A stretch of 42,422 bases of DNA from Cyanobacteria bacterium RYN_339 (lineage in GTDB: Bacteria; Cyanobacteriota; Sericytochromatia; S15B-MN24; JAQBPE01), in contig JAQBPE010000241.1 in assembly GCA_028287685.1 (NCBI GenBank), positions 1 to 42,422 of the forward strand, in the 5' to 3' direction. The notes below the pieces were generated by a model. The model was given only the letters and a program-made list of their open reading frames with translations. It did no database searches and had not been told where the DNA came from. Shown piece after piece: positions 24,909 to 32,083 of the stretch. Both the position numbers and the translations under genes were made by a program. Every line of letters starts with the position of its first letter. Within the stretch, counting starts at the first letter, position 1.

Positions 24909-26393
24909 GTGAGAGTTCGGCAAGCGCGCGTACCTATGATGGTCGCGCTACTCCTGGCTGGCTGCTCGGCGCAGCCCACGGTGACCGCCACATCTAGTTC
25001 CGTGGACCCCTTGGGCCTAGGCGATGCCGTCGCCCCGCGCTACCAGACCCTTGCGGCAGCAGCCACGCCCGTTGCAATCGCAACAGTGGCCGCTAGTTCG
25101 ACGGGGACCGAAATCACTGGTTTTACATCCGCGGCCAGCTCTACCTGGAGCGACAAGTGGTTCTCCGTCGCCAACCTGACCGATGGCAACCTCCACAGCG
25201 CCTGGGAGCCCGCCGAGCACGTCATGGACACCGATCCTAGTTTGACTTTGAACCTGGCGGGGGCTACCACGGTGACTGGCCTTGGCATCAAGATGGATGC
25301 AGGCGCTACTTTCGACGTGGCCGTAAACAACGGCGGAACCTGGACGACCATCGCGGCCAACGTTACCCCGCAGTTCCGCGCGTTGGACTTTATCAGCTTG
25401 CCATCCTCGTCAGCTACCCAGGTCAAACTGACCTTCCATGTCCAGGCCGACGCCAAGTTGCTCGTCTGCGAACTCAAGCTGTTCGGTGGCGGGTCGGGGT
25501 CGCCCGCACCCAGCGTTGCACCGTCCACGAGTCCGATGCCGACTCCCGCTCCGACTATCAGTCCCGCAGCCAGCCCCACCCCGTCAACCATTCCAAGCGG
25601 TCGTCAATGCGAAACGCTTATTCTGAGCGGGGAGGTATTCACAAGCGAGACGTTCCCCGTATTCAGCATAAATCTGAACGCCACCGAAAGCACGGCGGGT
25701 GTATTTGGATTCGCTGATTTTACAACGCCTACCGCCGCCAATGAATGGCGCGGTCTGGTAACTGGTGTCAATACTAGCGGAAACGTGGTTACCGTTTCTG
25801 GCTTCGTGAATTTGTTCTCCAATGTCGGCCCTGGTCAGTCGATTCCCTTTGCCGTCGTAAGCAACATCACGGCACAAAACGGGACTTCCTTCAATGGCGT
25901 GGTTACCAGTGTGACCTTCAATGGACAGAACCAAATCGCGGGCACCATTACTAAGCCAGCCGTGATTCAGGGCAGCTTCGCAGCCTGTCTCCCCAATCCT
26001 ACGGACTGCTTTACCCTAGCGGGTGACGGCTTGTTCTTCCCAAACCCTTCCGACCCCACCTTTGAGGTCAAGCTGACAAACGTTACTCACAGCACCTCGA
26101 CCACTTCGGGGTCGGTCGAGATTACTGACTTTGCGACAGGCGCGAAGAAGACGGGGACCGTCAATATGGCAACATTCCAGACGAACAGCGTCGTACTCGG
26201 TGGCACGCTGTCCAACGGCGGCACCTTCAAGCTCACGACGACTGTTGGTGACGCACAGGCCCCGAACAACTTCGGCACCACCTTGACGGGTATCACGATG
26301 ACCGATGCTTCGGGTGTGGTCGCGGTCGACGTGAGCGCGGCCGTGCAACCGAACGAAGCGGCGTCGTTTAGCGGCACACTGGGCTGTCAGTAA
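24909..26393 (+). CDS. Lipoprotein with discoidin-like domain and repeated C-terminal beta domain
   Basis: A 494-residue protein starting with GTG, six bases after a perfect AAGGAGG. The signal peptide ends in the lipobox LLAGC. Residues about 70-195 resemble an F5/8 type C (discoidin) carbohydrate-binding domain: NLTDGNLHSAWEP, LTLNLAGATTVTGLGIKM, TQVKLTFHVQADAKLLVCEL. A Pro/Ser/Thr linker (about 197-235) follows. The rest holds two related beta-rich units, each starting C-x-x-L-x-G (CETLILSGEVF and CFTLAGDGLFF). It is most likely a surface-exposed adhesin or binding lipoprotein. The base composition is intermediate. It converges with the 219-aa lipoprotein gene. Confidence 0.65.
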   Translation: MRVRQARVPMMVALLLAGCSAQPTVTATSSSVDPLGLGDAVAPRYQTLAAAATPVAIATVAASSTGTEITGFTSAASSTWSDKWFSVANLTDGNLHSAWEPAEHVMDTDPSLTLNLAGATTVTGLGIKMDAGATFDVAVNNGGTWTTIAANVTPQFRALDFISLPSSSATQVKLTFHVQADAKLLVCELKLFGGGSGSPAPSVAPSTSPMPTPAPTISPAASPTPSTIPSGRQCETLILSGEVFTSETFPVFSINLNATESTAGVFGFADFTTPTAANEWRGLVTGVNTSGNVVTVSGFVNLFSNVGPGQSIPFAVVSNITAQNGTSFNGVVTSVTFNGQNQIAGTITKPAVIQGSFAACLPNPTDCFTLAGDGLFFPNPSDPTFEVKLTNVTHSTSTTSGSVEITDFATGAKKTGTVNMATFQTNSVVLGGTLSNGGTFKLTTTVGDAQAPNNFGTTLTGITMTDASGVVAVDVSAAVQPNEAASFSGTLGCQ

Positions 26394-26395
26394 CA

Positions 26396-26442
26396 ACCAA
26401 ACCAGTTTGGTGACATGGTCGGCCTGGGAAACCGGGCCGACC
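26396..26442. terminator. Hairpins after the discoidin lipoprotein, possible terminator
   Basis: Palindrome ACCAAAC-CA-GTTTGGT (26396-26411) is followed by an 11-bp stem closed by a GAAA loop (26417-26442, one T-G pair). There is no T run, so intrinsic termination is uncertain; an RNA-stabilising hairpin is equally possible. Confidence 0.45.
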
Positions 26443-26558
26443 GCTTGGTTGGCCCGGATTCGGGAGCCAGGTCACCCTCGGCGGCCGAACCATCAAATCC
26501 GCATCTCTCCATAAGCCAGCAGGATGGAATTCTTGGGTAATACCTCGTATTTCCTCCA

Positions 26559-26670
26559 CACGTGTAGAGGAAATCGGTCCACCCGCGGATAAGACCATTC
26601 CGGAAGCGAATCACACTGATCTCCGGGCGCGCTCGTGCAACGAGAATCGACCGACACGATCGGCTAACTA
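26559..26670. repeat. Intact copy of a 112-bp repeat (empty insertion site)
   Basis: The 60-bp left part (to CACACTG at 26618) matches 27610-27669, 40 of 60 bases without gaps and the last ten identical. The 52-bp right part (26619-26670) matches 30145-30196 with about seven differences. The second copy is split exactly by the composite element 27670-30142, so this copy shows the unoccupied target. Confidence 0.8.
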
Positions 26671-26673
26671 TTT

Positions 26674-27333
26674 TCAGTTGGTTGGAGTCCCAACGACTTG
26701 TATAGATCGGACATATGCTTTCTGGCGCAGCCCCGCGTAGAGAGCCTTCACCTCGCTAACCCGTGGGCCGCTAAGGAATATCTCGGCCCAAGAACCATCA
26801 TTCGGAATGTCACCTCCGATCTTGGCCTCAGCATCGACCTCCTTTTTGGAGAGTTCTGCTTCAGGCGTGCTCTCGACCCCTAATGGCGAAAGGATCGCGC
26901 CCAACGCGTAGGGCTTGACCATCGCATCGAAGTCCTTGATGCCTTCGGTATCGTTCAAGGCCACAATGCCGTAGCCGTTGCTTCCACGCACCGCCCCCTC
27001 ATCCTTGCGGACGCGAAACATCCCATTATCCCTGAACAGAATGCGCAGCGGATGGTTCTTTCCGTCTGCGAAGATCTTGTCGATTTCGCTTTCAGATTGC
27101 AGTGGGCCTACGTAGCTATCGGGGATTGGGCTGGTAGAGGACGTGTTGTTAGGCGTGCCGGAAGGTCGCGAACTCGGGCTTTGCGAATTGGCAGCCGTTG
27201 GAAGTGGCGAACTGCTCCCCGACAGAGGGGCGGATGGACTCGAGGACGGCAAAATGGAGACACTCCCCGCCCCCGGACACCCCGACACAATGAGTGACGC
27301 AGCAATCGACGCAAGTGCTATCAGTCTATTCAT
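26674..27333 (-). CDS. Lipoprotein, 219 aa, unknown function
   Basis: The protein has a lipoprotein signal peptide with lipobox IVSGC (cysteine at 19), a Ser/Pro/Thr-rich linker to about residue 75, and a compact soluble domain of about 140 residues (SEIDKIFADGKNHPLRILFR, GYGIVALNDTEGIKDFDAMV, VSEVKALYAGLRQKAYVRSI). I do not recognise the domain. The linker style matches the discoidin-like lipoprotein on the opposite strand, suggesting that both are surface lipoproteins adapted to the same host envelope. The gene lies between the two copies of the 112-bp repeat. Confidence 0.65.
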   Translation of the reverse strand: MNRLIALASIAASLIVSGCPGAGSVSILPSSSPSAPLSGSSSPLPTAANSQSPSSRPSGTPNNTSSTSPIPDSYVGPLQSESEIDKIFADGKNHPLRILFRDNGMFRVRKDEGAVRGSNGYGIVALNDTEGIKDFDAMVKPYALGAILSPLGVESTPEAELSKKEVDAEAKIGGDIPNDGSWAEIFLSGPRVSEVKALYAGLRQKAYVRSIQVVGTPTN

Positions 27334-27609
27334 CGAATCTCGCTCCCTCCTATCAGTATCGTCTCAGCAGTGAAGCCCAGAACTCAGTTGGTTCGTATTG
27401 ATGGACATCCAGTGCGCGCACTCCGACTGGGAGGCGGCTGATGCATTGTGCTGCGCGGTCTGGATGATGTTGCTGGGCGTTCCTATAGTATAAATAGTTC
27501 CTGCCATCGCGTGTCCAGTCAATCGACGGTTCATCGTCTTCAAGAATACGCTAGTCCTTCGTCCCCCGCGATGGCAGCTTGATTGCCAACCAATAGTTCC
27601 AGACCTCTA
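27334..27609. other. 276-bp intergenic region, no gene seen
   Basis: This is the upstream region of the 219-aa lipoprotein. A/T-rich sequence near 27480-27510 (TATAGTATAAATAG) could contain a promoter. The near-palindrome CTCTACACGTGTGGAG begins near 27605 and runs into the repeat copy. Confidence 0.35.
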
Positions 27610-27669
27610 CACGTGTGGAGTGAAACAGAAAGATCCTGGGTAGGACCGTAGTGAAAGCGAATCACACTG
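27610..27669. repeat. Left half of the interrupted 112-bp repeat
   Basis: It matches 26559-26618 without gaps. It ends CACACTG and is followed at once by the IS end GAAGCAG at 27670. TG at 27668-27669 is duplicated at 30143-30144. Confidence 0.78.
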
Positions 27670-28513
27670 GAAGCAGTCTCATAAATGCCGCAGCAGGATG
27701 ACAATGCAGCCCAAACGCAGCATGCCCAGGAAGTTTTCAGCATGTCGTTCGTAGCGAGTGTTCAAGCGGCGGAAGTTCTGGAGCCAGGCGAAGAGGCGCT
27801 CGACCTTCCACCGCCGTTTGTAGCGCCGCAGCTGACGGCCATCCTGGGTCTTGGTCTTTCGGTTGCCTCGGTGCGGGGCGATCAGTTCGACGCCGTACCG
27901 GTCCATGAGACGGCGGTCCAGTTTGTCGGAGTCGTAAGCTTGTCCCCGATCAAGCGTTCGGGGAAGTCTCGGACGAAGAGTTTGGCGAGGAGAGGCTCGA
28001 CGTACCGTGTTTCATGCGGGCTAGCACTACCTGTCCAAATGGCGACAGGAAGACCAAAGCGGTCTGCGATTGCCATAACCTTGCTCCCCTTCCCCCGCTT
28101 GGTAGGGCCGATGCCGGGTCCCCCTTTTTAGCGGCGGCAAACGAGCCGTCGATGTACGTTTCGGTCAAATCGAGCTTTCCGCGTTCCTTGAGATCTGCTG
28201 CCAGGGCCTTCAGGACCCGGTCAAGCGCACCATTGCGGCACCATAGCTGGAAACGTCGATGGCACGTCTGGTACGGCGGATATCTTTCCGGTAGGTCCTT
28301 CCACGGCGCGCGCGTCCTCAACACCCACAGGATACCGTTTAGCACGTCGTGTGGATCGCGCCAGGGACGCCCTCTTCCGTCTTCCCGCCGCCGCGGCTTG
28401 GGAAGCAAGGGTTCGATGATCTTCCATTGTTCTACAGTTAGGTCCATTCATGTGTTATGTAACCCATTGGACGCTTCCTACGTGACGAGCAACCCTATTC
28501 ATGAGACCGCTTC
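27670..28513 (-). mobile_element. IS5-family element copy 2
   Basis: An 844-bp IS with inverted ends GAAGCAGTCTCATAAAT (27670) and ATTCATGAGACCGCTTC (ending 28513). The transposase reads on the minus strand, and its stop TGA lies inside the right end. It is clearly similar to copy 1 along the transposase. Confidence 0.85.
27679..28447 (-). pseudogene. IS5-family transposase, copy 2, frameshifted
   Basis: The first frame starts at 28447 (MDLTVEQWKIIEPLLPKPRR) and runs through the first catalytic Asp (TETYIDGSF) to the slippery A5G5 run (28120-28129), where a -1 shift is expected. The second frame continues as in copy 1 until LIGDK, where one base is missing (GACAAGCT instead of GACAAGGCT, near 27938-27941). 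After that the frame is restored only in another phase ([15 protein letters not shown] ... [14 protein letters not shown]). Copy 1 is intact at this place, and copy 2 is intact where copy 1 has TAG. Each copy is therefore broken, at different sites, and no intact transposase remains in the window. Confidence 0.85.
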
Positions 28514-28593
28514 TAGCGCGTTCCAGGTGTCCCATAGGTAGTGCTTAAAAGCGGCACGCTTTACGAGCAGAGAATCCGGTAGGGGAGCACGTA

Positions 28594-28839
28594 ATGACCC
28601 GCGACCAAATCAAAGAGTGTGTTCTAATAGCAGTTGATGGAGTCATTCTCAAAGGGATGACATACACCTATCAACAACTTAGGAATATCACAGCACAGGT
28701 AGGGGCAGAAATTGGCTATTTGGAGAATGTCCACTACGACCCACACTTTTCCGAAGATGACACTCCCGTTGCGAATGATGTTATCCGAGAACTGGCCGAC
28801 CTTGGATTAATACGTCCGCCTGTAGACAGCTTGACTTGA
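28594..28839 (+). CDS. Passenger protein, 81 aa, unknown
   Basis: A small soluble acidic protein (MTRDQIKECVLIAVDGVILK, then YTYQQLRNITAQ and DVIRELADLGLIRPP) with AGGGGAG upstream of the ATG. It lies between the end of IS copy 2 (28513) and a solo IS end (28871-28888), about 30 bases before the latter. The composition is A/T-rich. I do not recognise the family; the C-terminal helix-turn-like stretch could be a small DNA- or protein-binding fold. Given an immunity gene in the next cassette, an immunity-type role is possible but unproven. Confidence 0.55.
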   Translation: MTRDQIKECVLIAVDGVILKGMTYTYQQLRNITAQVGAEIGYLENVHYDPHFSEDDTPVANDVIRELADLGLIRPPVDSLT

Positions 28840-28870
28840 AACCAGAAGTCGGCCCAACGGAATTCGTACC

Positions 28871-28888
28871 TATTTATGAGATGGTTTC
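28871..28888 (+). repeat. Solo IS5-type end
   Basis: TATTTATGAGATGGTTTC matches the right ends at 24586-24603 and 30125-30142, all with the GAGATGG variant, whereas the ends bordering transposase copy 2 have GAGACCG or GAGACTG. It has no transposase of its own and lies between two small genes. Confidence 0.72.
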
Positions 28889-28927
28889 TAACGCGCAAAG
28901 AAGAGACGATTCGCCATAAGCAGGCTT

Positions 28928-29329
28928 ATGAAGCACCAAATATTCTCACTATCAAGCAATGACTTCAATGATCCCGATGATCCGACCGATCTCATTACGA
29001 CAATTGTGGCAGTAATCGGCCCGAGTTCGGAAGATAACGTGGAGAAGGCGGGCTCTAATTTTTATTTCAAGGTCTGCACGAGAAAGTTCATCGAGCGTGA
29101 GATACTCAGAACCGGTTTTTTCATTGCCGACAATTTCATCGTTCTGGAGCGATTCTCATGGAATGCTATTGCTACAGCCATAGATGCTGTGATCGGAGAA
29201 TTTGAAGACTTGGTTGCGAAAGAACCATCTGTTATTTTCGAACTTGCCCTTAGCAATTTTGCACACTGGGAGTTTGCCGGTATGGATGCATTCATGGCGC
29301 AGTGGGATGATGATGCAGCCCAAACGTAG
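28928..29329 (+). CDS. Immunity protein 8 (Imm8) family, orphan
   Basis: The 133-residue protein matches the Imm8 layout by eye: an N-terminal strand with IVAVIGPSSEDN, then NFYFKVCTRKFIEREI, a central FIVLERFSWNAIATAIDAVI, and a C-terminal LALSNFAHWEFAGM. Imm8 proteins neutralise toxins of polymorphic secretion systems (contact-dependent inhibition, T6SS, Rhs). No toxin gene is nearby, so it is an orphan, probably protecting against neighbours. The last dozen codons (from about MAQWDDDAAQT) run over a fragment of IS 3'-end sequence, which also supplies the stop, so the original C-terminus may have been replaced. Confidence 0.7.
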   Translation: MKHQIFSLSSNDFNDPDDPTDLITTIVAVIGPSSEDNVEKAGSNFYFKVCTRKFIEREILRTGFFIADNFIVLERFSWNAIATAIDAVIGEFEDLVAKEPSVIFELALSNFAHWEFAGMDAFMAQWDDDAAQT

Positions 29330-29336
29330 AATTCTC
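29296..29336 (-). repeat. Fragment of the IS5-type transposase 3' end
   Basis: About 41 bases resemble 27687-27727 of IS copy 2, including the identical run ATGCAGCCCAAACG. On the minus strand it reads RILRLGCIIIPLRH, compared with [13 protein letters not shown] in the transposase. It lies inside the cassette, between imm8 and the 235-aa gene. Confidence 0.75.
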
Positions 29337-29374
29337 ACGCAACGTTTGTACCAAGTGGCGGCAGGATAGGAAGT

Positions 29375-30082
29375 ATGGAAAGTAACGAACGCTACGAACC
29401 TACCCTTGGCCCGTCCGACGTCCATCCTGGCTTGGCTCCTGGCTTGGGGCAGGTCTCCGGCGAAGTGTACCAAGGCATCACGCTTGTGCATATTGTCACG
29501 CAGCTCGTAGGGCGAAATGTCCGTCGTGTGTTCTACGGTGATCCGCTTTTCGAGGGCAGCGAAGTCCAATGGAACGACTTCGTGCCTCGATTCCACTTCC
29601 CCGAGCGCTTCGAATTCGAGTTCGTAGACGGGAGCTACATGGGCTTCGGTGTCGAGCGTGAGGATTTTGTCGGAATTGGAAGTGAAGGCATTGTGGGTGA
29701 ACGTCAGGCTCTGATCAACAACAATCAAGAAGGCTACGTCAGTGTCACGGACGTTTCCCAAGATCCAGGTTGGGCCAGGCGCATTAGCAGCAAGATCGCT
29801 GCCTTGGACGCATATCTGGGGGAGTATTGGCACCTGGCACGGCCGGACTGGCGTGATACCCGGACCGAAAAGACCTATGGCGTGAGGGACTTGGTTATGG
29901 CATTCGAGAACGGTTCCAAGGTGTACTTCTCGTTGTCGAAGTCGCTCAAGGGCTTGTCGGCGCAGAATGTCGAGCATGAACGGATCGCTATAGTTTTTGA
30001 CGAGGTTATCGCCAAGAAGGCATCCATCGGTCCATTCAACTCGTATGGCAAGCTACTAGGTTTGTCCGGCGACGTTCATTAG
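29375..30082 (+). CDS. Passenger protein, 235 aa, unknown
   Basis: A soluble 235-residue protein with AGGA upstream of the ATG and the last gene before the composite unit's right end (43 bases later). Segments are VYQGITLVHIVTQLVGRNVR, FEFEFVDGSYMGFGVEREDF, EGYVSVTDVSQDPGWARRI and VRDLVMAFENGSKVYFSLSK. The two beta-rich halves hint at a duplicated fold. I do not recognise the family. Its position beside an Imm8 gene between IS ends makes a role in toxin immunity or defence a reasonable guess only. Confidence 0.6.
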   Translation: MESNERYEPTLGPSDVHPGLAPGLGQVSGEVYQGITLVHIVTQLVGRNVRRVFYGDPLFEGSEVQWNDFVPRFHFPERFEFEFVDGSYMGFGVEREDFVGIGSEGIVGERQALINNNQEGYVSVTDVSQDPGWARRISSKIAALDAYLGEYWHLARPDWRDTRTEKTYGVRDLVMAFENGSKVYFSLSKSLKGLSAQNVEHERIAIVFDEVIAKKASIGPFNSYGKLLGLSGDVH

Positions 30083-30124
30083 AACCAATCACGCTTACTG
30101 GTTCGCGCGCCATAGTTAGTGACC

Positions 30125-30142
30125 GATTTTTGAGATGGCTTC
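30125..30142 (+). repeat. Right end of the composite IS5-derived unit
   Basis: GATTTTTGAGATGGCTTC, followed by the TG duplication (30143-30144) and the right half of the split repeat. Same GAGATGG variant as the solo ends. Confidence 0.75.
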
Positions 30143-30196
30143 TGATCTTTGGGCGTGCCCGTGCAACGAGCATCGACCGACACAGTCGGCTAACTA
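30143..30196. repeat. Right half of the interrupted 112-bp repeat
   Basis: After the duplicated TG, 52 bases match 26619-26670 with about seven substitutions, ending CGGCTAACTA. It contains two small inverted repeats, one of them CCGAC/GTCGG. Confidence 0.8.
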
Positions 30197-30223
30197 CGAA
30201 TCAGTATGTCCTGCTGAGAAGTC

Positions 30224-30241
30224 ATTTCACTCAGGTGAAAT
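30224..30241. promoter_or_regulatory. Perfect palindrome ATTTCAC-TCAG-GTGAAAT
   Basis: Seven-base arms with a 4-base centre, about 350 bases upstream of the CBASS operon. It closely resembles the motif at 22228-22246, so it is a candidate operator for an island regulator. Confidence 0.5.
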
Positions 30242-30589
30242 TTACTGCTAAGTCGGGCTTCCTAAAGATAATGCACGATATCCGGCGCCCTGTGCTTGTG
30301 GGTTCAGATATTACCGGAACTCAAGACTCGCGACCTGGGCCGGCGCGCGAATCTACGTAGCCGCACCCAATAGCACGAGTCCAGATAACACTAACTACGA
30401 GTGCCCGCCGCGGCGAACATAATCGTCGGTGGTCCCGCCGTAAGCCGCGTCATACGCACAAACCCGGCGTCAGCTTGAGTTTGTGACGCGCCGTTACACT
30501 ACGAGCAAGCCTGATCGGCCTACGGTATAATGGCCTTACCCGCCCCCACCGGCGAGGCCACGATAGCAACTTGCTCGGAGAGTTTACGA
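30242..30589 (+). promoter_or_regulatory. CBASS leader region with -10 element
   Basis: No gene is seen. TATAAT at 30526-30531 is a consensus -10 with a poor -35 (about 30503-30508), and GGAGAG lies about seven bases before the cdnC ATG at 30590. Confidence 0.5.
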
Positions 30590-31555
30590 ATGGCACGGCA
30601 ACACGTCGGGCAAGACGAGATCGTCACCTTTGCCAAGGACCGGGTCAACTTGCCTTCGGACAAGGCCAAAGAATATCGCGCCCAAGCAAAGCGCCTTCGC
30701 GACAAGCTCGAGAGTTACTTGCAAGAGCATCCGGATTTCAGCCTCAAGAAGATGAGGCTTTCAGGAAGCTTGGCGAAGAATACGGCGTTGCGCTCGCTCA
30801 ACGACATCGACGTTGCGTGCTACATCAGCGGCGCTGACGCGCCTGACGATATCAAAACACTCCTTGATTATCTGGCAGCTCGGCTGCGAAAGGCATTTCC
30901 TAACTTTTCGGACGATCAGGTCCAGCCGAATACCTACTCAGTGACGGTATCGTTCCGCGGTTCTGGGTTGGACGTTGATATCGTTCCAATTCTGTATGAC
31001 GGAGATTCTCAATGGTACGGTAATCTTGTGAGTCAAGATGACGGCACCTTTCTAAGGACAAGCATTCCGCTTCATTTGGAATTTGCCAAGAAGCGCCGGG
31101 ACTGCCACCCGGATGACTATGCTCAAGTTGTGCGTCTCGCCAAGTTTTGGGCTCGTCGCATGAAACAGGAAAACGAGGGATTTCGGTTCAAATCGTTTAT
31201 GATCGAATTGATTATGTCCAAGTTGTGCGACGACGGGGTCGATTTTACTGACTACATAGAAGCCCTGCAATCTTTCTTTACCTATATTGCCACTTCAAAT
31301 TTCCGACAACGAGTTGTGTTCTCCGACTATTATGAAATTAAGACGGTCGGTAATCTCGCCGAGCCAGTTCAAATAATCGATCCGGTGAACGCGCAGAACA
31401 ATGTTGCTCGTCTCTATTCGGCGGCAAATGCTGATGCAATCGTAGAGTTGGCGCTCGATGCCGGAGATGCGATTGATGCGGCACTCGCCGCTCACTCGAA
31501 AGAAAAGACGGTCTATTACTGGCAACGGGTGTTTGGATCAGCCTTTCAGGTTTGA
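30590..31555 (+). CDS. cdnC: CBASS cyclic oligonucleotide synthase (CD-NTase)
   Basis: The 321-residue enzyme closely follows the CdnC type: PSDKAKEYRAQAKRLRDKLE, then the nucleotidyltransferase core SGSLAKNTALRSLNDIDV (G59-S60, D72 and D74) and a third acidic site in GSGLDVDIVP (about D128/D130). The C-terminal domain (VVRLAKFWARRMKQ, IDPVNAQNNVARLY) is the OAS/CD-NTase helical part. CdnC enzymes make cyclic tri-adenylate after activation by a peptide-bound HORMA protein. The frame extends to 30530, but the ATG at 30590 has a ribosome site. It is the first of four tightly spaced genes, and the nuclease gene at the end responds to cA3. Confidence 0.93.
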   Translation: MARQHVGQDEIVTFAKDRVNLPSDKAKEYRAQAKRLRDKLESYLQEHPDFSLKKMRLSGSLAKNTALRSLNDIDVACYISGADAPDDIKTLLDYLAARLRKAFPNFSDDQVQPNTYSVTVSFRGSGLDVDIVPILYDGDSQWYGNLVSQDDGTFLRTSIPLHLEFAKKRRDCHPDDYAQVVRLAKFWARRMKQENEGFRFKSFMIELIMSKLCDDGVDFTDYIEALQSFFTYIATSNFRQRVVFSDYYEIKTVGNLAEPVQIIDPVNAQNNVARLYSAANADAIVELALDAGDAIDAALAAHSKEKTVYYWQRVFGSAFQV

Positions 31556-31564
31556 GGTTTTCCA

Positions 31565-32083
31565 GTGTCTAATAGTTACTCTACTTCAGAGTCAACCACC
31601 TTCACGGTTACGCATGCTAGGCATATCTCTGCCAGGGTAGCTACTGACCTGAAGCGAATTCAGCGTTTGTACAACGGTGTTCCGAGTGACACGGAGATAG
31701 CGAACTACGAGACGGAGTTGACCGAGCTTCTGAAGGCCGGATACGTGCATACAGTTACTTACGGATTCAAGCTCGATGGCAGGTGGATTGAGCCGACGCT
31801 GCGATATGCGGCCGAAGAACTAGTAGCTGGGCAGGGGAATGATGACGACCCAGGAAAGATTAAACCTGGAGCGAACGTTGATGGCGCGAGTTTTACAAGC
31901 TACCTCACGTATAGCGGGGTTTGGAGTAACTTGTCGGCAGACGACAGACACGCATTCAAGAGTCGCATGCCGTTTTATCGGCAACCTGGTGATGAGCCAG
32001 GTATAAATGGCTATTTGTTAAGTGATCGTACGTACGCATCTGGTGGCCGTGCTCTAAATCGGACAAGCGTTAGAGGTATCTGA
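31565..32083 (+). CDS. cap7: CBASS HORMA-domain protein (Cap7)
   Basis: The 172-residue protein matches bacterial HORMA proteins of type III CBASS: MSNSYSTSESTTFTVTHARH, a helix with RVATDLKRIQRLYNG, DTEIANYETELTELLKAGYV, and VTYGFKLDGRWIEPTLRYAA, with the typical C-terminal GYLLSDRTYASGGRALNR. HORMA proteins close around a peptide, probably of phage origin, and then activate the CD-NTase. The start is GTG at 31565 with GAGG upstream. There is a 9-bp gap after cdnC and a 1-bp overlap with the TRIP13-like gene. Only one HORMA gene is present, as in the E. coli MS115-1 type. Confidence 0.92.
   Translation: MSNSYSTSESTTFTVTHARHISARVATDLKRIQRLYNGVPSDTEIANYETELTELLKAGYVHTVTYGFKLDGRWIEPTLRYAAEELVAGQGNDDDPGKIKPGANVDGASFTSYLTYSGVWSNLSADDRHAFKSRMPFYRQPGDEPGINGYLLSDRTYASGGRALNRTSVRGI

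Larger units (their letters stand above)
27670..30142. mobile_element. Composite IS5-derived unit with passenger genes, exact ends
   Basis: The 2473-bp unit is inserted in the 112-bp repeat with a TG duplication. Its ends are GAAGCAGTCTCATAAAT at the left and ATTTTTGAGATGGCTTC at the right, inverted repeats of each other. Inside, in order, are IS copy 2 (27670-28513), an 81-aa gene, a solo end (28871-28888), an imm8 gene, an IS fragment (about 29296-29336), a 235-aa gene and the final end. The joint insertion could be one event or nested events. Confidence 0.7.

Noticed and set aside
29156..29977. 273-codon minus-strand frame over imm8 and the 235-aa gene
   Set aside because: Antisense shadow; its only recognisable part is the IS transposase fragment at 29296-29336.
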